DNA of 64,000 bases from Neisseria yangbaofengii (GCF_014898075.1 NZ_CP062976.1:2356001-2420000), one strand, 5' to 3'; positions 44,690 to 53,969 are shown, counted from the stretch's first letter. The notes: generated by a model not told the origin, from the sequence alone. Numbers and translations are program-made.

Positions 44690-46189
44690 ATGTTTTTCAA
44701 TAACTTGCTTAGTTTGTCAATATGGGTGCCGATACTGGCGGGCCTGCTGGTGCTGGCAACGGGATCAGACAGGCGTGCGCCGCTGGCCCGTGTGATTGCC
44801 TTAATCGGTGCGGCGGCCGGATTTTTGGTAACGCTGCCGCTGTTTACGCAGTTTGACCGTTTGAGCGGCGGCTATCAGTTTACCGAGTTTCACGAGTGGA
44901 TTCCGCTCTTGAAAATCAATTACGCTTTGGGCGTGGACGGCATTTCCGTGCTGTTTATTATCCTGAATGCGTTTATCACGCTGATGGTGGTGTTGGCGGG
45001 CTGGGAAGTGATTAAGAAGCGTGCAGCGCAGTATATGGCGGCGTTTTTGGTGATGTCAGGCCTGATTAACGGCGCATTTGCGGCGCAGGATGCCATTCTG
45101 TTTTATGTATTCTTCGAGGGTATGCTGATTCCGCTGTATCTGATTATCGGCGTGTGGGGCGGCCCGCGCAGGGTGTATGCTTCGGTGAAACTGTTCCTCT
45201 ATACCCTGATGGGTTCGCTGCTGATGCTGGTGGCGATGGTGTATCTTTCCTATCAGGCGGGCGGCAGCTTTGCGATTGCCGATTTCCAAAATCTGAAACA
45301 GATTCCGATGGGTGTGCAACAGCTTTTGTTTGTGGCGTTTTTCCTGTCGTTTGCGGTGAAAGTACCGATGTTCCCCGTGCATACCTGGCTGCCCGATGCT
45401 CACGTTGAAGCACCGACCGGCGGCTCGATGGTGCTGGCGGCAATTACGCTGAAACTGGGCGCATACGGCTTTTTGCGCTTTATCCTGCCGATTTTGCCCG
45501 ACGCTTCCCGCTATTTTGCGCCGGTAATTATCGTATTGAGCCTGATTGCCGTGATTTACATCGGCATGGTGGCACTGGTGCAGACCGATATGAAAAAACT
45601 GGTGGCGTATTCTTCCATCAGCCATATGGGTTTCGTAACGCTGGGCATGTTCCTGTTTGTCGGCGGCGAGCTGAACGATTGGGCGCTCAAAGGTGCCGTC
45701 ATCCAAATGATTTCGCACGGTTTCGTGTCGGCGGCAATGTTTATGTGTATCGGCGTGATGTATGACCGGCTGCACACCCGCAACATCGCCGATTACGGCG
45801 GTGTGGTGAACGTGATGCCGAAATTTGCCGCCTTTATGATGCTGTTCGGCATGGCAAACGCAGGTTTGCCGGCAACTTCTGGTTTTGTCGGCGAATTTAT
45901 GGTGATTATGGGTTCGGTGGAAGTTAATTTCTGGATTGGTGCGCTGGCGGCGCTGACACTGATTTACGGTGCGTCTTATACCTTGTGGATGTACAAACGG
46001 GTGATTTTCGGCGCTGTCAATAATCCGCACGTTGCCGAAATGAAAGACATCAACTGCCGCGAATTTCTGATTTTGGCGGTTCTGGCAGTTGCCGTATTGG
46101 GCATGGGTTTGTATCCGCAAGCCTTTATCGAAGTGGTTCATCAGGCGGCAAACGACCTGATTACGCAAGTCGCGCAAAGTAAGATTTGA
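44690..46189 (+). CDS. nuoM: NADH-quinone oxidoreductase subunit M
   Basis: A 499-residue antiporter-like proton-pumping subunit with about 14 helices. Key residues are the Glu in FFEGMLIPLYLIIGVWGG (about residue 144) and Lys in KVPMFPVHTWLPDAHVEAPT (about residue 224), which form the central proton channel. It is followed by nuoN after 9 bp. Confidence 0.96.
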   Translation: MFFNNLLSLSIWVPILAGLLVLATGSDRRAPLARVIALIGAAAGFLVTLPLFTQFDRLSGGYQFTEFHEWIPLLKINYALGVDGISVLFIILNAFITLMVVLAGWEVIKKRAAQYMAAFLVMSGLINGAFAAQDAILFYVFFEGMLIPLYLIIGVWGGPRRVYASVKLFLYTLMGSLLMLVAMVYLSYQAGGSFAIADFQNLKQIPMGVQQLLFVAFFLSFAVKVPMFPVHTWLPDAHVEAPTGGSMVLAAITLKLGAYGFLRFILPILPDASRYFAPVIIVLSLIAVIYIGMVALVQTDMKKLVAYSSISHMGFVTLGMFLFVGGELNDWALKGAVIQMISHGFVSAAMFMCIGVMYDRLHTRNIADYGGVVNVMPKFAAFMMLFGMANAGLPATSGFVGEFMVIMGSVEVNFWIGALAALTLIYGASYTLWMYKRVIFGAVNNPHVAEMKDINCREFLILAVLAVAVLGMGLYPQAFIEVVHQAANDLITQVAQSKI

Positions 46190-46198
46190 GGTGTGTGA

Positions 46199-47641
46199 AT
46201 GAACTGGACTGATTTGAATTTACTCCCTGCCATGCCTGAAATCGTTTTGCTGGCGGTGTTGTGTGTGGTGTTGCTGGCTGATTTGTGGATCAGTGATGAC
46301 AAGCGTTTTCTCACCCATACCATGAGCTTAATCGGCATTGTGATTGTGACGCTGGTGCAATTGGCGGTGTGGGAAAAGGGCAGCACGTCTTCCTTCCACG
46401 GCATGTATATTGCCGACGGTATGTCGCGTTTGGCCAAACTCACGCTCTATGGTCTGACGGCGGGTCTGTTTATTTACAGCAAACCCTACAATCAGGCGCG
46501 TGCGCTGTTTAAAGGCGAGTTTTACACGCTGTCGATGTTTGCCCTGCTGGGCATGAGCGTGATGATTAGCGCGGGTCATTTTCTGACGGCCTATATCGGC
46601 TTGGAACTGTTGTCGCTGTCGCTGTATGCCATGATTGCGCTGCGCCGCGATTCGGCCGCTTCCGCCGAAGCCGCCTTAAAATATTTCGTGCTCGGCGCTT
46701 TGGCTTCGGGCTTGCTGCTCTATGGCATTTCCATGGTGTACGGCGCGACCGGTTCGCTGGAATTTGCCAGCGTACTGGCCACGGCGTTTAACGAAGAAGC
46801 CAACGATTGGCTGCTGAAATTGGGCTTGGTGTTTATCGTGGTGGCGATTGCGTTCAAACTCGGTGCCGTGCCGTTTCACATGTGGGTGCCGGATGTGTAT
46901 CACGGCGCGCCGACTTCGGTGACCGCCTTTGTCGGTACTGCCCCGAAAATTGCCGCCGTGGTGTTTGCCTTCCGCATTTTGGTGACCGGTTTGGGCACGA
47001 CATTCCAAGACTGGTCGCAAATGCTGGCGATTTTGGCGGTGGCATCGCTGTTGGTCGGTAACTTGGCCGCCATCATGCAGACCAACATCAAGCGCATGTT
47101 GGCCTATTCGACCATTTCGCACATGGGCTTTATCCTGCTGGCGTTTATGGCGGGTGCGGTCGGTTTTGCCGCCGGTCTGTATTACGCAATTACCTATGCT
47201 GTGATGAGCGCGGTCGGCTTCGGCGTGTTGATGGTATTGTCGAGTGAAACCATCGAATGCGAAGACATCAAAGATTTGGCCGGTCTGAACCAACGCCATG
47301 CGTGGTATTCATTTTTGATGTTGTTGTGTATGTTCTCGATGGCCGGTATTCCGCCGCTTATGGGCTTTTACGCCAAATTTGCCGTAATTAAGGCGCTGTT
47401 GTCACAAGGCTATGTCGGCCTGTCGGTGTTTGCCGTCATCATGAGTTTGATTGGCGCGTTCTACTACCTGCGTGTGGTGAAAACCATTTACTTCGACGAA
47501 GCCGGCCACGACCAACCTGTCGGCGGCAACTACGCGGTGAAATTCGTGCTGACCGTTAATGCCTTGCTGCTGCTGCTGTGGGGCATCATGCCGCAAACCG
47601 TCATCGACTGGTGCGCGGCGGCTTTGAATAATACTTTGTAA
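46199..47641 (+). CDS. nuoN: NADH-quinone oxidoreductase subunit N
   Basis: A 480-residue antiporter-like subunit, the third proton pump of complex I. The conserved Lys/His region reads FKLGAVPFHMWVPDVYHGAPTSVTAF near residues 218-243, and the upstream Glu lies in GLELLSLSLYAMIAL. It is the last gene of the nuo locus; a classical terminator follows at 47657. Confidence 0.96.
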   Translation: MNWTDLNLLPAMPEIVLLAVLCVVLLADLWISDDKRFLTHTMSLIGIVIVTLVQLAVWEKGSTSSFHGMYIADGMSRLAKLTLYGLTAGLFIYSKPYNQARALFKGEFYTLSMFALLGMSVMISAGHFLTAYIGLELLSLSLYAMIALRRDSAASAEAALKYFVLGALASGLLLYGISMVYGATGSLEFASVLATAFNEEANDWLLKLGLVFIVVAIAFKLGAVPFHMWVPDVYHGAPTSVTAFVGTAPKIAAVVFAFRILVTGLGTTFQDWSQMLAILAVASLLVGNLAAIMQTNIKRMLAYSTISHMGFILLAFMAGAVGFAAGLYYAITYAVMSAVGFGVLMVLSSETIECEDIKDLAGLNQRHAWYSFLMLLCMFSMAGIPPLMGFYAKFAVIKALLSQGYVGLSVFAVIMSLIGAFYYLRVVKTIYFDEAGHDQPVGGNYAVKFVLTVNALLLLLWGIMPQTVIDWCAAALNNTL

Positions 47642-47656
47642 TCCGTTAATAAAAGC

Positions 47657-47688
47657 AACGGCAACCTGTAAAAGGTTGCCGTTTTTTG
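47657..47688 (+). terminator. Intrinsic terminator of the nuo operon
   Basis: AACGGCAACCT pairs with AGGTTGCCGTT around GTAAA, followed by TTTTTTG. It is a textbook terminator not derived from uptake sequences, and the strongest stop signal in the nuo locus. Confidence 0.9.
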
Positions 47689-47704
47689 TTAAGATGGCAG
47701 GCGT

Positions 47705-47758
47705 ATTGTTCAGACGGCCTTTGGCGCGATTGGCTAAAATGTAGGTCATCTGAACAAT
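47705..47758. repeat. Long imperfect inverted repeat built on an uptake sequence
   Basis: ATTGTTCAGACGGCCT (47705-47720) pairs with AGGTCATCTGAACAAT (47743-47758) with one mismatch and one wobble. Only the left arm is an uptake sequence. It lies between nuoN and the DUF2818 gene and may be a second terminator. Confidence 0.5.
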
Positions 47759-47818
47759 ATTTAGATCACAACCCAATCGATTTAGGTCTATTTATTTAAA
47801 ATAAACCAAAAACAATTT

Positions 47819-47857
47819 GTTTCAGACGGCCTAAAATACCATCAGGCCGTCTGAAAC
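47819..47857 (+). terminator. Uptake-sequence inverted pair ahead of the DUF2818 gene
   Basis: GTTTCAGACGGCCT (47819-47832) pairs with AGGCCGTCTGAAAC (47844-47857), 13 bp before the gene start. It is placed as a leader hairpin rather than a terminator. Confidence 0.5.
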
Positions 47858-47870
47858 CCGAAAGACCAAA

Positions 47871-48170
47871 ATGACTGCATCCATGTATATTCTGTTGCTG
47901 TTGGCGCTGATTTTTGCCAACGCACCTTTTCTAACCAATAAGCTCTTGGGCGTGATTCCCGTGGCCAAAAAGCATTTCGGCCATCACCTGCTGGAACTCT
48001 TTATCGGCTTCGGCATCACCGCCGGGCTGGCGTATCTGCTTGAATCCCGCGCCGGAGCCGTGCATCCGCAGGAATGGGAATTTTACGCCGTGACCGTGTG
48101 CCTGTATCTGATTTTAGCGTTCCCTTGTTTTGTGTGGTGTTATTTTTGGAACGCACGCAACGTTCAATAA
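47871..48170 (+). CDS. DUF2818 family membrane protein
   Basis: A 99-residue inner-membrane protein with three predicted helices (about 5-24, 40-60 and 74-92) and the DUF2818 pattern IFANAPFLTNKLLGV, HHLLELFIGFG and WEFYAVTVCLYLILAFPCFVWCYFW. Genes of this family commonly lie just after nuoN in betaproteobacteria, as here, so a link with complex I assembly or stability is often suspected but unproven. It has its own leader hairpin, so it may be transcribed separately. Confidence 0.82.
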   Translation: MTASMYILLLLALIFANAPFLTNKLLGVIPVAKKHFGHHLLELFIGFGITAGLAYLLESRAGAVHPQEWEFYAVTVCLYLILAFPCFVWCYFWNARNVQ

Positions 48171-48172
48171 TT

Positions 48173-48214
48173 GTTCAGACGGCATGTTTGTAATATGTGA
48201 AAGGCCGTCTGAAA
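48173..48214 (+). terminator. Uptake-sequence inverted pair between DUF2818 gene and proB
   Basis: TTCAGACGGC (48174-48183) pairs with GCCGTCTGAA (48204-48213) across a 20-nt loop. No T run follows. Confidence 0.5.
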
Positions 48215-48275
48215 CCAATCTATAGGCAGTTACAGCCGCGCGGCAAACCGCCCAAACTTCCCAGCGAGACCAATC

Positions 48276-49400
48276 ATGACCATCCAAAATCTGTCGCAAG
48301 CCAAACTCATTGTCGTCAAAGTCGGCTCCAGCCTTGTTACCGCCGAGGGCAAAGGCATCGACCAAATCGCACTCAACCGTTGGGCGACGCAAATTGCCGA
48401 ACTGAAAGCCAAAGGCGTGCAGGTGATTTTTGTCTCCAGCGGCGCAATTGCCGAGGGCATCAAGCGTTTGGGCTGGACGAAACGCCCTACCGCCATCAAT
48501 GAATTGCAAGCGGCGGCGGCAGTCGGGCAGATGGGCATTGCGCAGGCTTACGAATATGCCTTTGCCTACCACGGCATCCAAACCGCGCAAATCTTGCTCA
48601 CGCATGAAGACTTGAGTAACCGCACCCGCTATCTCAACGCCCGCAGCACCTTGCTGACCTTGGTTGAAAAAGGCATGGTGCCGATTATCAATGAAAACGA
48701 CACCGTCACCACTCACGAAATCAAACTCGGCGACAACGACACCTTGGCCGCGCTCGTGACCAACTTGGTCGATGCCGATGCACTGGTGATTCTCACCGAC
48801 CAAAGCGGCTTATACGACAGTGACCCGCGCAAAAATCCGCAAGCCGAGTTTATCCGCCAAATCGAAGCCGACCATCCCGAACTCGAAGCCATGGCAGGCG
48901 GCGCAGGCAGCAGCGTCGGCACCGGCGGCATGTACACCAAAGTTACCGCCGCCAAACGCGCAGCCTTAAGCGGAGCCGCCACCGTGGTCGCCGGCGGCCG
49001 CGAGCCGAACGTACTGGTGCGCCTGCAGCAAGGCGAATCCATCGGCACGCTGTTTACCAGCACCCGCAGCCGTGTTGCCGCCCGCAAACAATGGCTGCTC
49101 GGCCATGTCCAACTGGCCGGAAAAATCACCGTGGACGGCGGTGCCGAACGTGCCTTAACCGAAAAACACGCCAGCCTGCTGCCTGTGGGCTGCATCGGTG
49201 TAGACGGCCATTTCCATCGTGGCGAACTGGTGGCCGTCGTCAATCAAAACGGCGACGAAATCGCCCGGGGCCTGATCAATTACAGCAGCGACGAAACCGC
49301 CAAAATCCTGCAAACCGATTCGCATCATATCCATGACAAACTGGGTTATGCGCAGGAAGAAGAGCTGATTCACCGCGACAATATGGCCTTGCGCCGATAG
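48276..49400 (+). CDS. proB: Glutamate 5-kinase
   Basis: A 374-residue amino-acid kinase that phosphorylates glutamate in the first step of proline synthesis. The kinase domain shows [17 protein letters not shown] (phosphate binding), [33 protein letters not shown] and [17 protein letters not shown]-terminal PUA domain runs from about residue 285 ([13 protein letters not shown] onward). This is the two-domain form subject to proline feedback in relatives. It is monocistronic here; proA is not adjacent. Confidence 0.95.
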   Translation: MTIQNLSQAKLIVVKVGSSLVTAEGKGIDQIALNRWATQIAELKAKGVQVIFVSSGAIAEGIKRLGWTKRPTAINELQAAAAVGQMGIAQAYEYAFAYHGIQTAQILLTHEDLSNRTRYLNARSTLLTLVEKGMVPIINENDTVTTHEIKLGDNDTLAALVTNLVDADALVILTDQSGLYDSDPRKNPQAEFIRQIEADHPELEAMAGGAGSSVGTGGMYTKVTAAKRAALSGAATVVAGGREPNVLVRLQQGESIGTLFTSTRSRVAARKQWLLGHVQLAGKITVDGGAERALTEKHASLLPVGCIGVDGHFHRGELVAVVNQNGDEIARGLINYSSDETAKILQTDSHHIHDKLGYAQEEELIHRDNMALRR

Positions 49401-49407
49401 TGAAAAG

Positions 49408-49456
49408 CAAAGGCCGTTCTGAAGGTAAGGGTTGTGTGCTTTTCAGACGGCCTTTT
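49408..49456 (+). terminator. Uptake-sequence terminator with a one-base bulge
   Basis: AAAGGCCGTTCTGAA (left arm) contains an extra T in the uptake core and pairs with TTTTCAGACGGCCTTTT. The insertion should abolish uptake function of that arm but keeps the stem. Confidence 0.65.
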
Positions 49457-49535
49457 ATTCCGCTAAATCAATCTATTATTCAATAAAACCGAATTTTGCT
49501 AAAATCACTTTTCTTGATTTCAGACAGCCTAAGCT

Positions 49536-50822
49536 ATGCAAAAAATCACCTTGATTTGGTTTCGCCGCAATTTACGTCTGTCCGACAATGCCGTGCTGCA
49601 ACACGCTTTGGCGCGTGGTTTGCCGCTGGCTGCGATGTATGCTTGGCAGCGGCCGTCTGAAAGTGTGAATCCGCGCCAAACGGCGTTTCATCATCAGGCG
49701 GCGGCAGAAATACTGGCGGCCTTGGCAGCCAAAGGTGTGCCGCTGTTTGCCGTGCAGGGTAACGTAGCGGAGGCTGTACTCGATTTGGCCATGCGTTTGA
49801 ACGCAAAAAGTGTGTTGGCCGACGAAGCCTATACGCCGTCTGAAACCGAGCGCGACAACCGCATTTGGCGGCTGTTGGATGCGCAAGGCATTGCCTTCGA
49901 GCGTTTCAACGACCGCACCGTCTTTGCTAAGGCCGGCATCATGAGCGAACACGGCCGGCCGTATCTTGAATTTGCCCCGTATAAACAGGCTTGGTTGCAG
50001 GCCTTTTCGCAGCGGATTGCGGAACAAAGGCCGTCTGAACAGCCCGATATTCCGTTTCAGACGGCCTTTGCCGATTTGCCGCCGTTCCCCGATATGGAGC
50101 CGGCCGCATTGATGCAGCAAGGCGGCGAACAGGCGGCGTGGCGGCAATGGCGGCAGTTTGCACCGCAATCGGGCATGTATTCATTGCTGAAAGACTTCCC
50201 CGCCAAAAAAGCTACGTCGCAATTGGGCGCGTATTTGTCCGCCGGCTGTATTTCACCGCGCGTGTTGGCCGCAGAAGCCGTTGCACGCGGTGCGCATGAT
50301 TGGCTGGAGAACCTGATTCGGCGCGATTTTTACCAGCAATGGATGTTTCACCATCCCGAAGCGGCGCAGCAGCTTGATGAAGAGAGCACCGTCGATGCCG
50401 AATTTTTCCGCCGCTGGACACAAGGCGTAACCGGTTTTCCCCTCATCGATGCCGCCATGCGCTGTTTACAGCGCAGCGGCTGGTTGCCGCCGGTGTTGCG
50501 GCAGGCGGCCGCGCAGTTTTGGTGCGTGACCTTGCAGCAACCTTGGCAGCACGGTGCGCGTTGGTTTGCGCAAAATCAGTTGGACGATGATGTTGCCGCT
50601 AATATCGGCAATTGGCAAACTGTTGCCGGATTATTGTCGCTGTGCGCACCGCGCGTATTGCATCCGACTGTCACCGCGCAACAGTTCGATCCCGACGGCA
50701 CGTTTATCCGCCGCCACCTGCCCGAGCTTGCCCATTTGCCCAAAGACGTGATTCACGCACCGTGGCTGGCACGTGCTGATGTCGATCGGCATGGTTATCC
50801 GCTGCCGATGGTGGAGATTTAA
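49536..50822 (+). CDS. phrB: Deoxyribodipyrimidine photolyase (divergent)
   Basis: A 428-residue photolyase/cryptochrome-family flavoprotein, expected to split cyclobutane pyrimidine dimers using light. The N-terminal antenna-binding domain begins LIWFRRNLRLSDNAVL. The FAD-binding region shows GCISPR, NLIRRDFYQQWMFHHP, TGFPLIDAAMRCL and LDDDVAANIGNWQT. Compared with the E. coli enzyme the usual NGGWQW-type segment reads NIGNWQT, and the following block (AGLLSLCAPRVLHPT) departs from the normal FNPxxQ pattern. The Asn and first Trp are retained. It is probably functional but diverged. Two internal uptake sequences lie in the linker near residues 168-180. Confidence 0.82.
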   Translation: MQKITLIWFRRNLRLSDNAVLQHALARGLPLAAMYAWQRPSESVNPRQTAFHHQAAAEILAALAAKGVPLFAVQGNVAEAVLDLAMRLNAKSVLADEAYTPSETERDNRIWRLLDAQGIAFERFNDRTVFAKAGIMSEHGRPYLEFAPYKQAWLQAFSQRIAEQRPSEQPDIPFQTAFADLPPFPDMEPAALMQQGGEQAAWRQWRQFAPQSGMYSLLKDFPAKKATSQLGAYLSAGCISPRVLAAEAVARGAHDWLENLIRRDFYQQWMFHHPEAAQQLDEESTVDAEFFRRWTQGVTGFPLIDAAMRCLQRSGWLPPVLRQAAAQFWCVTLQQPWQHGARWFAQNQLDDDVAANIGNWQTVAGLLSLCAPRVLHPTVTAQQFDPDGTFIRRHLPELAHLPKDVIHAPWLARADVDRHGYPLPMVEI

Positions 50823-50858
50823 ACCATATTGCCAATTAAAAAGGCCGTCTGAAATAAT

Positions 50859-51059
50859 GTAGGAAATCTCGGGTTGTTGATACTTTGTATGCAAAACAGC
50901 TTTTGTTTTTTGACTTAACGATTGTTTTAGGATTTTCGGGCGTTATCAAGAACCATGCGGCTTTGCCGTGTTTTTCGGCATTCTTGGCAACGCCCGGAAA
51001 TCCCAACACCGGCCTTCGGGCAAAAAAGAAAAAGTGTAAACAACGCTGGGATTTTCTAC
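50859..51059 (+). repeat. 200-bp nested-palindrome repeat, copy C
   Basis: Left end GTAGGAAATCTCGGGTTGTT, right end GATTTTCTAC. The inner stem pairs 50930-50944 with 50989-51003 (15 positions, all pairable if one G-U is allowed), then CAAGAA (50947-50952) with TTCTTG (50981-50986). It ends 87 bp before the FUSC-family gene and begins 5 bp after an uptake sequence at about 50842-50853. Of the three copies this has the best-preserved inner palindrome. Confidence 0.8.
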
Positions 51060-51146
51060 AGAATAGATCGACAGCAAATATCGATGCTTTTTCAGACGGA
51101 CTGGAGATTCCGTTTTAAAAACAATAAACCCCAAACCTTAATCTTT

Positions 51147-52352
51147 ATGCGCTCTTTCACATTCAAAAAACCGTCTTTCTTCAAAACTTCCGCCTTTTCA
51201 CGCCGCCGTACCCCCGAGCGTGCGCATTTTGTCGAAAGCTGGCTTAATTCTTACGAACGCTACCGTTACCGCCGCCTGATTCACGCCGTGCGTTTGGGCT
51301 TGGCAGTGGTATTCGCCACGCTGCTGGCGCGTTTGCCGCAGGTCGAACACGGCGAATGGATCGGCATGACGGTGTTCATCGTATTGGGTATGCTGCAGTT
51401 TCAGGGGGCGATTTATTCCAAGGCGGTGGAACGGATGATCGGCACGGTCATCGGTTTGGGCGTGGGTTTAAGTGTATTGTGGCTGAACCAGCATTATTTT
51501 CACGGCGGCATTTTGTTTTATGTGGCGGTGGGTGTGTTGAGTGCGTTGTCGGGCTGGGCGGCGGTCGGTAAAAACGGCTATATGCCGATGTTGGTCGGTC
51601 TGACCATGTGTATGCTGATTGGCGACAGCGGCATGGATTGGCTCGACAGCGGCGTGATTCGTGCGTTGAATGTGTTGATTGGTGCATTGGTCGCGATTGG
51701 CGCGGCCAAATTGCTGCCCTTGCGCTCGACTTTGATGTGGCGCTTTATGTTGGCGGATAATCTGACCGAGTGCAGCCGCATCATCTCTGAAGTGAGCAAC
51801 GGCCAACGCATGACGCGCGAACGTCTGGCGCAAAACCGCGCCAAGATGAAGCAAATTAACGCGCGTTTGGTAAAAAGCCGCAGCCATCTCGATGCGATGT
51901 CGGGCGAAAGCCACATCAGTAAACCAATGATGGAATCGATGCAGTTGGCGCATCGCAAAATCGTCAACAGCACCGAATTGCTGCTCACCACTTCGGCCAA
52001 ATTGCAGCAGCCGGAAATCAGCGAAGACGAAGCCCGACTTGTCAGCCGCCAGTTTGCCCAATTGCAGCGTGAATTGCGTTTGACCGTGCGCTTGATTAAA
52101 GGCCACTATGCGCGCCGCATCCGCTTCGACAACGGCCCGAATCCCGAATTGGAAAAACTGGCGCAGCATTTGCCCTTTGATTGGCAGGGCTTTTTATGGC
52201 TGGGTGCGAATACCCGCAACGAAGTCGCCGGCTTGGTGATTTTGCTGCAGCGCACCCGCCGCCGCTGGCTGGATGGCTATGAGTTGCAACGTTTGCGCAC
52301 TTATTTACTGGAAAGTAGGGCGGGCGAAGTTTCGGAAGAACAGGCCGTCTGA
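51147..52352 (+). CDS. FUSC-family (YccS/AaeB-like) membrane transporter
   Basis: A 401-residue membrane protein. About six helices (roughly residues 50-200) carry FUSC-family features such as RLGLAVVFATLLARLPQVEHGEWIGMTVFIVLG, AVERMIGTVIGLGVG and RALNVLIGALVAIGAAKLLPLR. A long helical cytoplasmic domain follows. Relatives export aromatic acids or fusaric acid, but many are uncharacterised, and this short version has a single membrane domain. Upstream in-frame codons come from repeat copy C, so ATG 51147 is taken. The last residues and the TGA stop are encoded by an uptake sequence. Confidence 0.83.
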   Translation: MRSFTFKKPSFFKTSAFSRRRTPERAHFVESWLNSYERYRYRRLIHAVRLGLAVVFATLLARLPQVEHGEWIGMTVFIVLGMLQFQGAIYSKAVERMIGTVIGLGVGLSVLWLNQHYFHGGILFYVAVGVLSALSGWAAVGKNGYMPMLVGLTMCMLIGDSGMDWLDSGVIRALNVLIGALVAIGAAKLLPLRSTLMWRFMLADNLTECSRIISEVSNGQRMTRERLAQNRAKMKQINARLVKSRSHLDAMSGESHISKPMMESMQLAHRKIVNSTELLLTTSAKLQQPEISEDEARLVSRQFAQLQRELRLTVRLIKGHYARRIRFDNGPNPELEKLAQHLPFDWQGFLWLGANTRNEVAGLVILLQRTRRRWLDGYELQRLRTYLLESRAGEVSEEQAV

Positions 52353-52355
52353 AAA

Positions 52356-52373
52356 TATAGTGGATTCACTATA
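52356..52373. repeat. 18-bp Correia end-to-end palindrome
   Basis: TATAGTGGATTCACTATA is a near-perfect palindrome joining two Correia-type termini with nothing between them. It lies 3 bp after the FUSC gene. A nearly identical copy is at 63328. It may be an excision footprint or the minimal unit of the element. Confidence 0.6.
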
Positions 52374-52462
52374 AATTTGATTTTGTCATCAAAAACAGGG
52401 CGGGCGATTGTTGGTAATGCCCTTTCGAGAAAACAATAATCTGTTAACATCAGCTTATTCGC

Positions 52463-52506
52463 AAGGCCGTCTGAAAGCCGATGATCCATGTTTTCAGACG
52501 GCTTTT
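52463..52506 (+). terminator. Uptake-sequence inverted pair before waaA
   Basis: AAGGCCGTCTGAAA (from 52463) pairs with TTTCAGACGGCTTTT. The last G of the right-arm core is preserved but one C is lost. It probably terminates the FUSC gene. Confidence 0.65.
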
Positions 52507-52574
52507 GTTTTCTGTTTGCGATTAAATAAGCTAGAATATCAACCGGACAACGACAACCACAAAGCAGAAATAGC

Positions 52575-53909
52575 ATGATAAGCCGTTGGCTTTACACACA
52601 ACTTTGGAAAACCGCACCGCCGCTGATTCGCCGGTATCTGAAAAAACGTGCCGGCAAATCGCCTGCTTATTTGGATAACTGGGACGAACGCTTCGGCGCA
52701 TCTCTGCACAATCCGGTGCAGCAGCCGATTTGGATACACGCCGTGTCGGTGGGTGAAACCCGCGCCGCGCAGCCGTTGATTGCCGCCTTGCGCCGTTATT
52801 TTGCCGATGTGCCGCTGCTGCTGACGCAGATGACACCGACCGGCCGCGCCGCCGCTGAAGAATTGTTCCCCGATGCGCAATGCCGCTACTTGCCGTATGA
52901 CAAGCCGGAATGGATTGAGCAGTTTTTGAGCGAACACAAGCCGCGGTTCGGTATATTGATGGAAACCGAAATCTGGCCGAATCTGATTTACGGTTGCGCC
53001 GAGCAGGGCGTGCCGCTGTTTTTGGCCAATGCGCGTTTGTCGGAAAAGTCGCAAAACGGCTATTTGAAAATCCGCCGTTTGGTTGCGCCTGCCATGCAGA
53101 CCTTGAGCGGCTGCTTTGCCCAAACCGCCGCCGATGCCGAGCGCCTGCACTTAATCGGCGCATCGAATGTACATGTGTGCGGCAACACCAAATACGACAT
53201 CACGCCGCCGGAAGGTATGCGCGCTTTGGCCGCGGCATTTAAGGAACGCATCGGCAACCGGCCGGTGGTGTTGTGTGCCAGTACACGTGCGCACAAAGGT
53301 ACCGATGAAGCCGAATTATTACTGAAAGCATGGCAGCAATACCAAGGCGATGCCTTATTGGTGGTGGTGCCGCGCCATCCCGAGCGTTTTCAGACGGCCT
53401 TTGATACCGCGGCCAGCTTGGGCTTTGCCGTGCAAAAACGCAGCGACAATGAATTGGTATCGCCGCAAACGCAGGTTTGGATCGGCGACAGCATGGGCGA
53501 ATTGTTTGCCTATTATTTGAGCGCGGATGTGGCTTTTGTCGGCGGTAGCTTGGTCGATACCGGCTGTCAAAACATCATCGAGCCGATTGCCTGCGGCGTG
53601 CCGACTTTGTTCGGGCCTTCTACTTATAATTTTGCCGCTGCGTGTGATTTGGCGGTCAAAGCCGATGCGGCGCAACAAGTTAGGAGTGCGCAAGAGTGGC
53701 TGAAAGCCGCCGAAACATGTTTGAATGATGCGGAAGTGAGCAACCGTTTTAGAGGCAATGCCGAAGCGTTTGTGTCGGCACACCGCGGTGCAAGCGAGCG
53801 CATGGCCTATGAAATCGGCAAAATGATTTTGAAAAAAGAAGTGTTGCGCTTTAAGAAAGACGATGCGGAAGAAACCGCGCCGGCGGGCAAACAAGATTTT
53901 TCAGCATAA
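52575..53909 (+). CDS. waaA: 3-deoxy-D-manno-octulosonic acid (Kdo) transferase
   Basis: A 444-residue inner-membrane-associated glycosyltransferase (GT30) that adds Kdo to lipid A precursor during lipooligosaccharide synthesis. The N-terminal anchor MISRWLYTQLW is followed by WIHAVSVGETRAAQPLI with the catalytic Glu, LTQMTPTGRAAA, METEIWPNL and GNTKYDITPP. The C-terminal nucleotide-sugar domain shows RHPERF and GGSLVDTGCQNIIEPIACG. Length fits the family, with about 20 extra residues at the C-terminus. It is monocistronic; the terminator is shared with the convergent lipoprotein gene. Confidence 0.95.
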   Translation: MISRWLYTQLWKTAPPLIRRYLKKRAGKSPAYLDNWDERFGASLHNPVQQPIWIHAVSVGETRAAQPLIAALRRYFADVPLLLTQMTPTGRAAAEELFPDAQCRYLPYDKPEWIEQFLSEHKPRFGILMETEIWPNLIYGCAEQGVPLFLANARLSEKSQNGYLKIRRLVAPAMQTLSGCFAQTAADAERLHLIGASNVHVCGNTKYDITPPEGMRALAAAFKERIGNRPVVLCASTRAHKGTDEAELLLKAWQQYQGDALLVVVPRHPERFQTAFDTAASLGFAVQKRSDNELVSPQTQVWIGDSMGELFAYYLSADVAFVGGSLVDTGCQNIIEPIACGVPTLFGPSTYNFAAACDLAVKADAAQQVRSAQEWLKAAETCLNDAEVSNRFRGNAEAFVSAHRGASERMAYEIGKMILKKEVLRFKKDDAEETAPAGKQDFSA

Positions 53910-53910
53910 G

Positions 53911-53955
53911 AAAAGGCCGTCTGAAACCAACCGGAGAAGGTTTCAGACGGCCTTT
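53911..53955. terminator. Bidirectional uptake-sequence terminator
   Basis: AAAAGGCCGTCTGAAACC pairs with GGTTTCAGACGGCCTTT around AACCGGAGAA-type loop bases. It lies between convergent waaA and the glycine-zipper lipoprotein gene. Confidence 0.85.
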
Positions 53956-53969
53956 GCCGTTTGGCCGGA

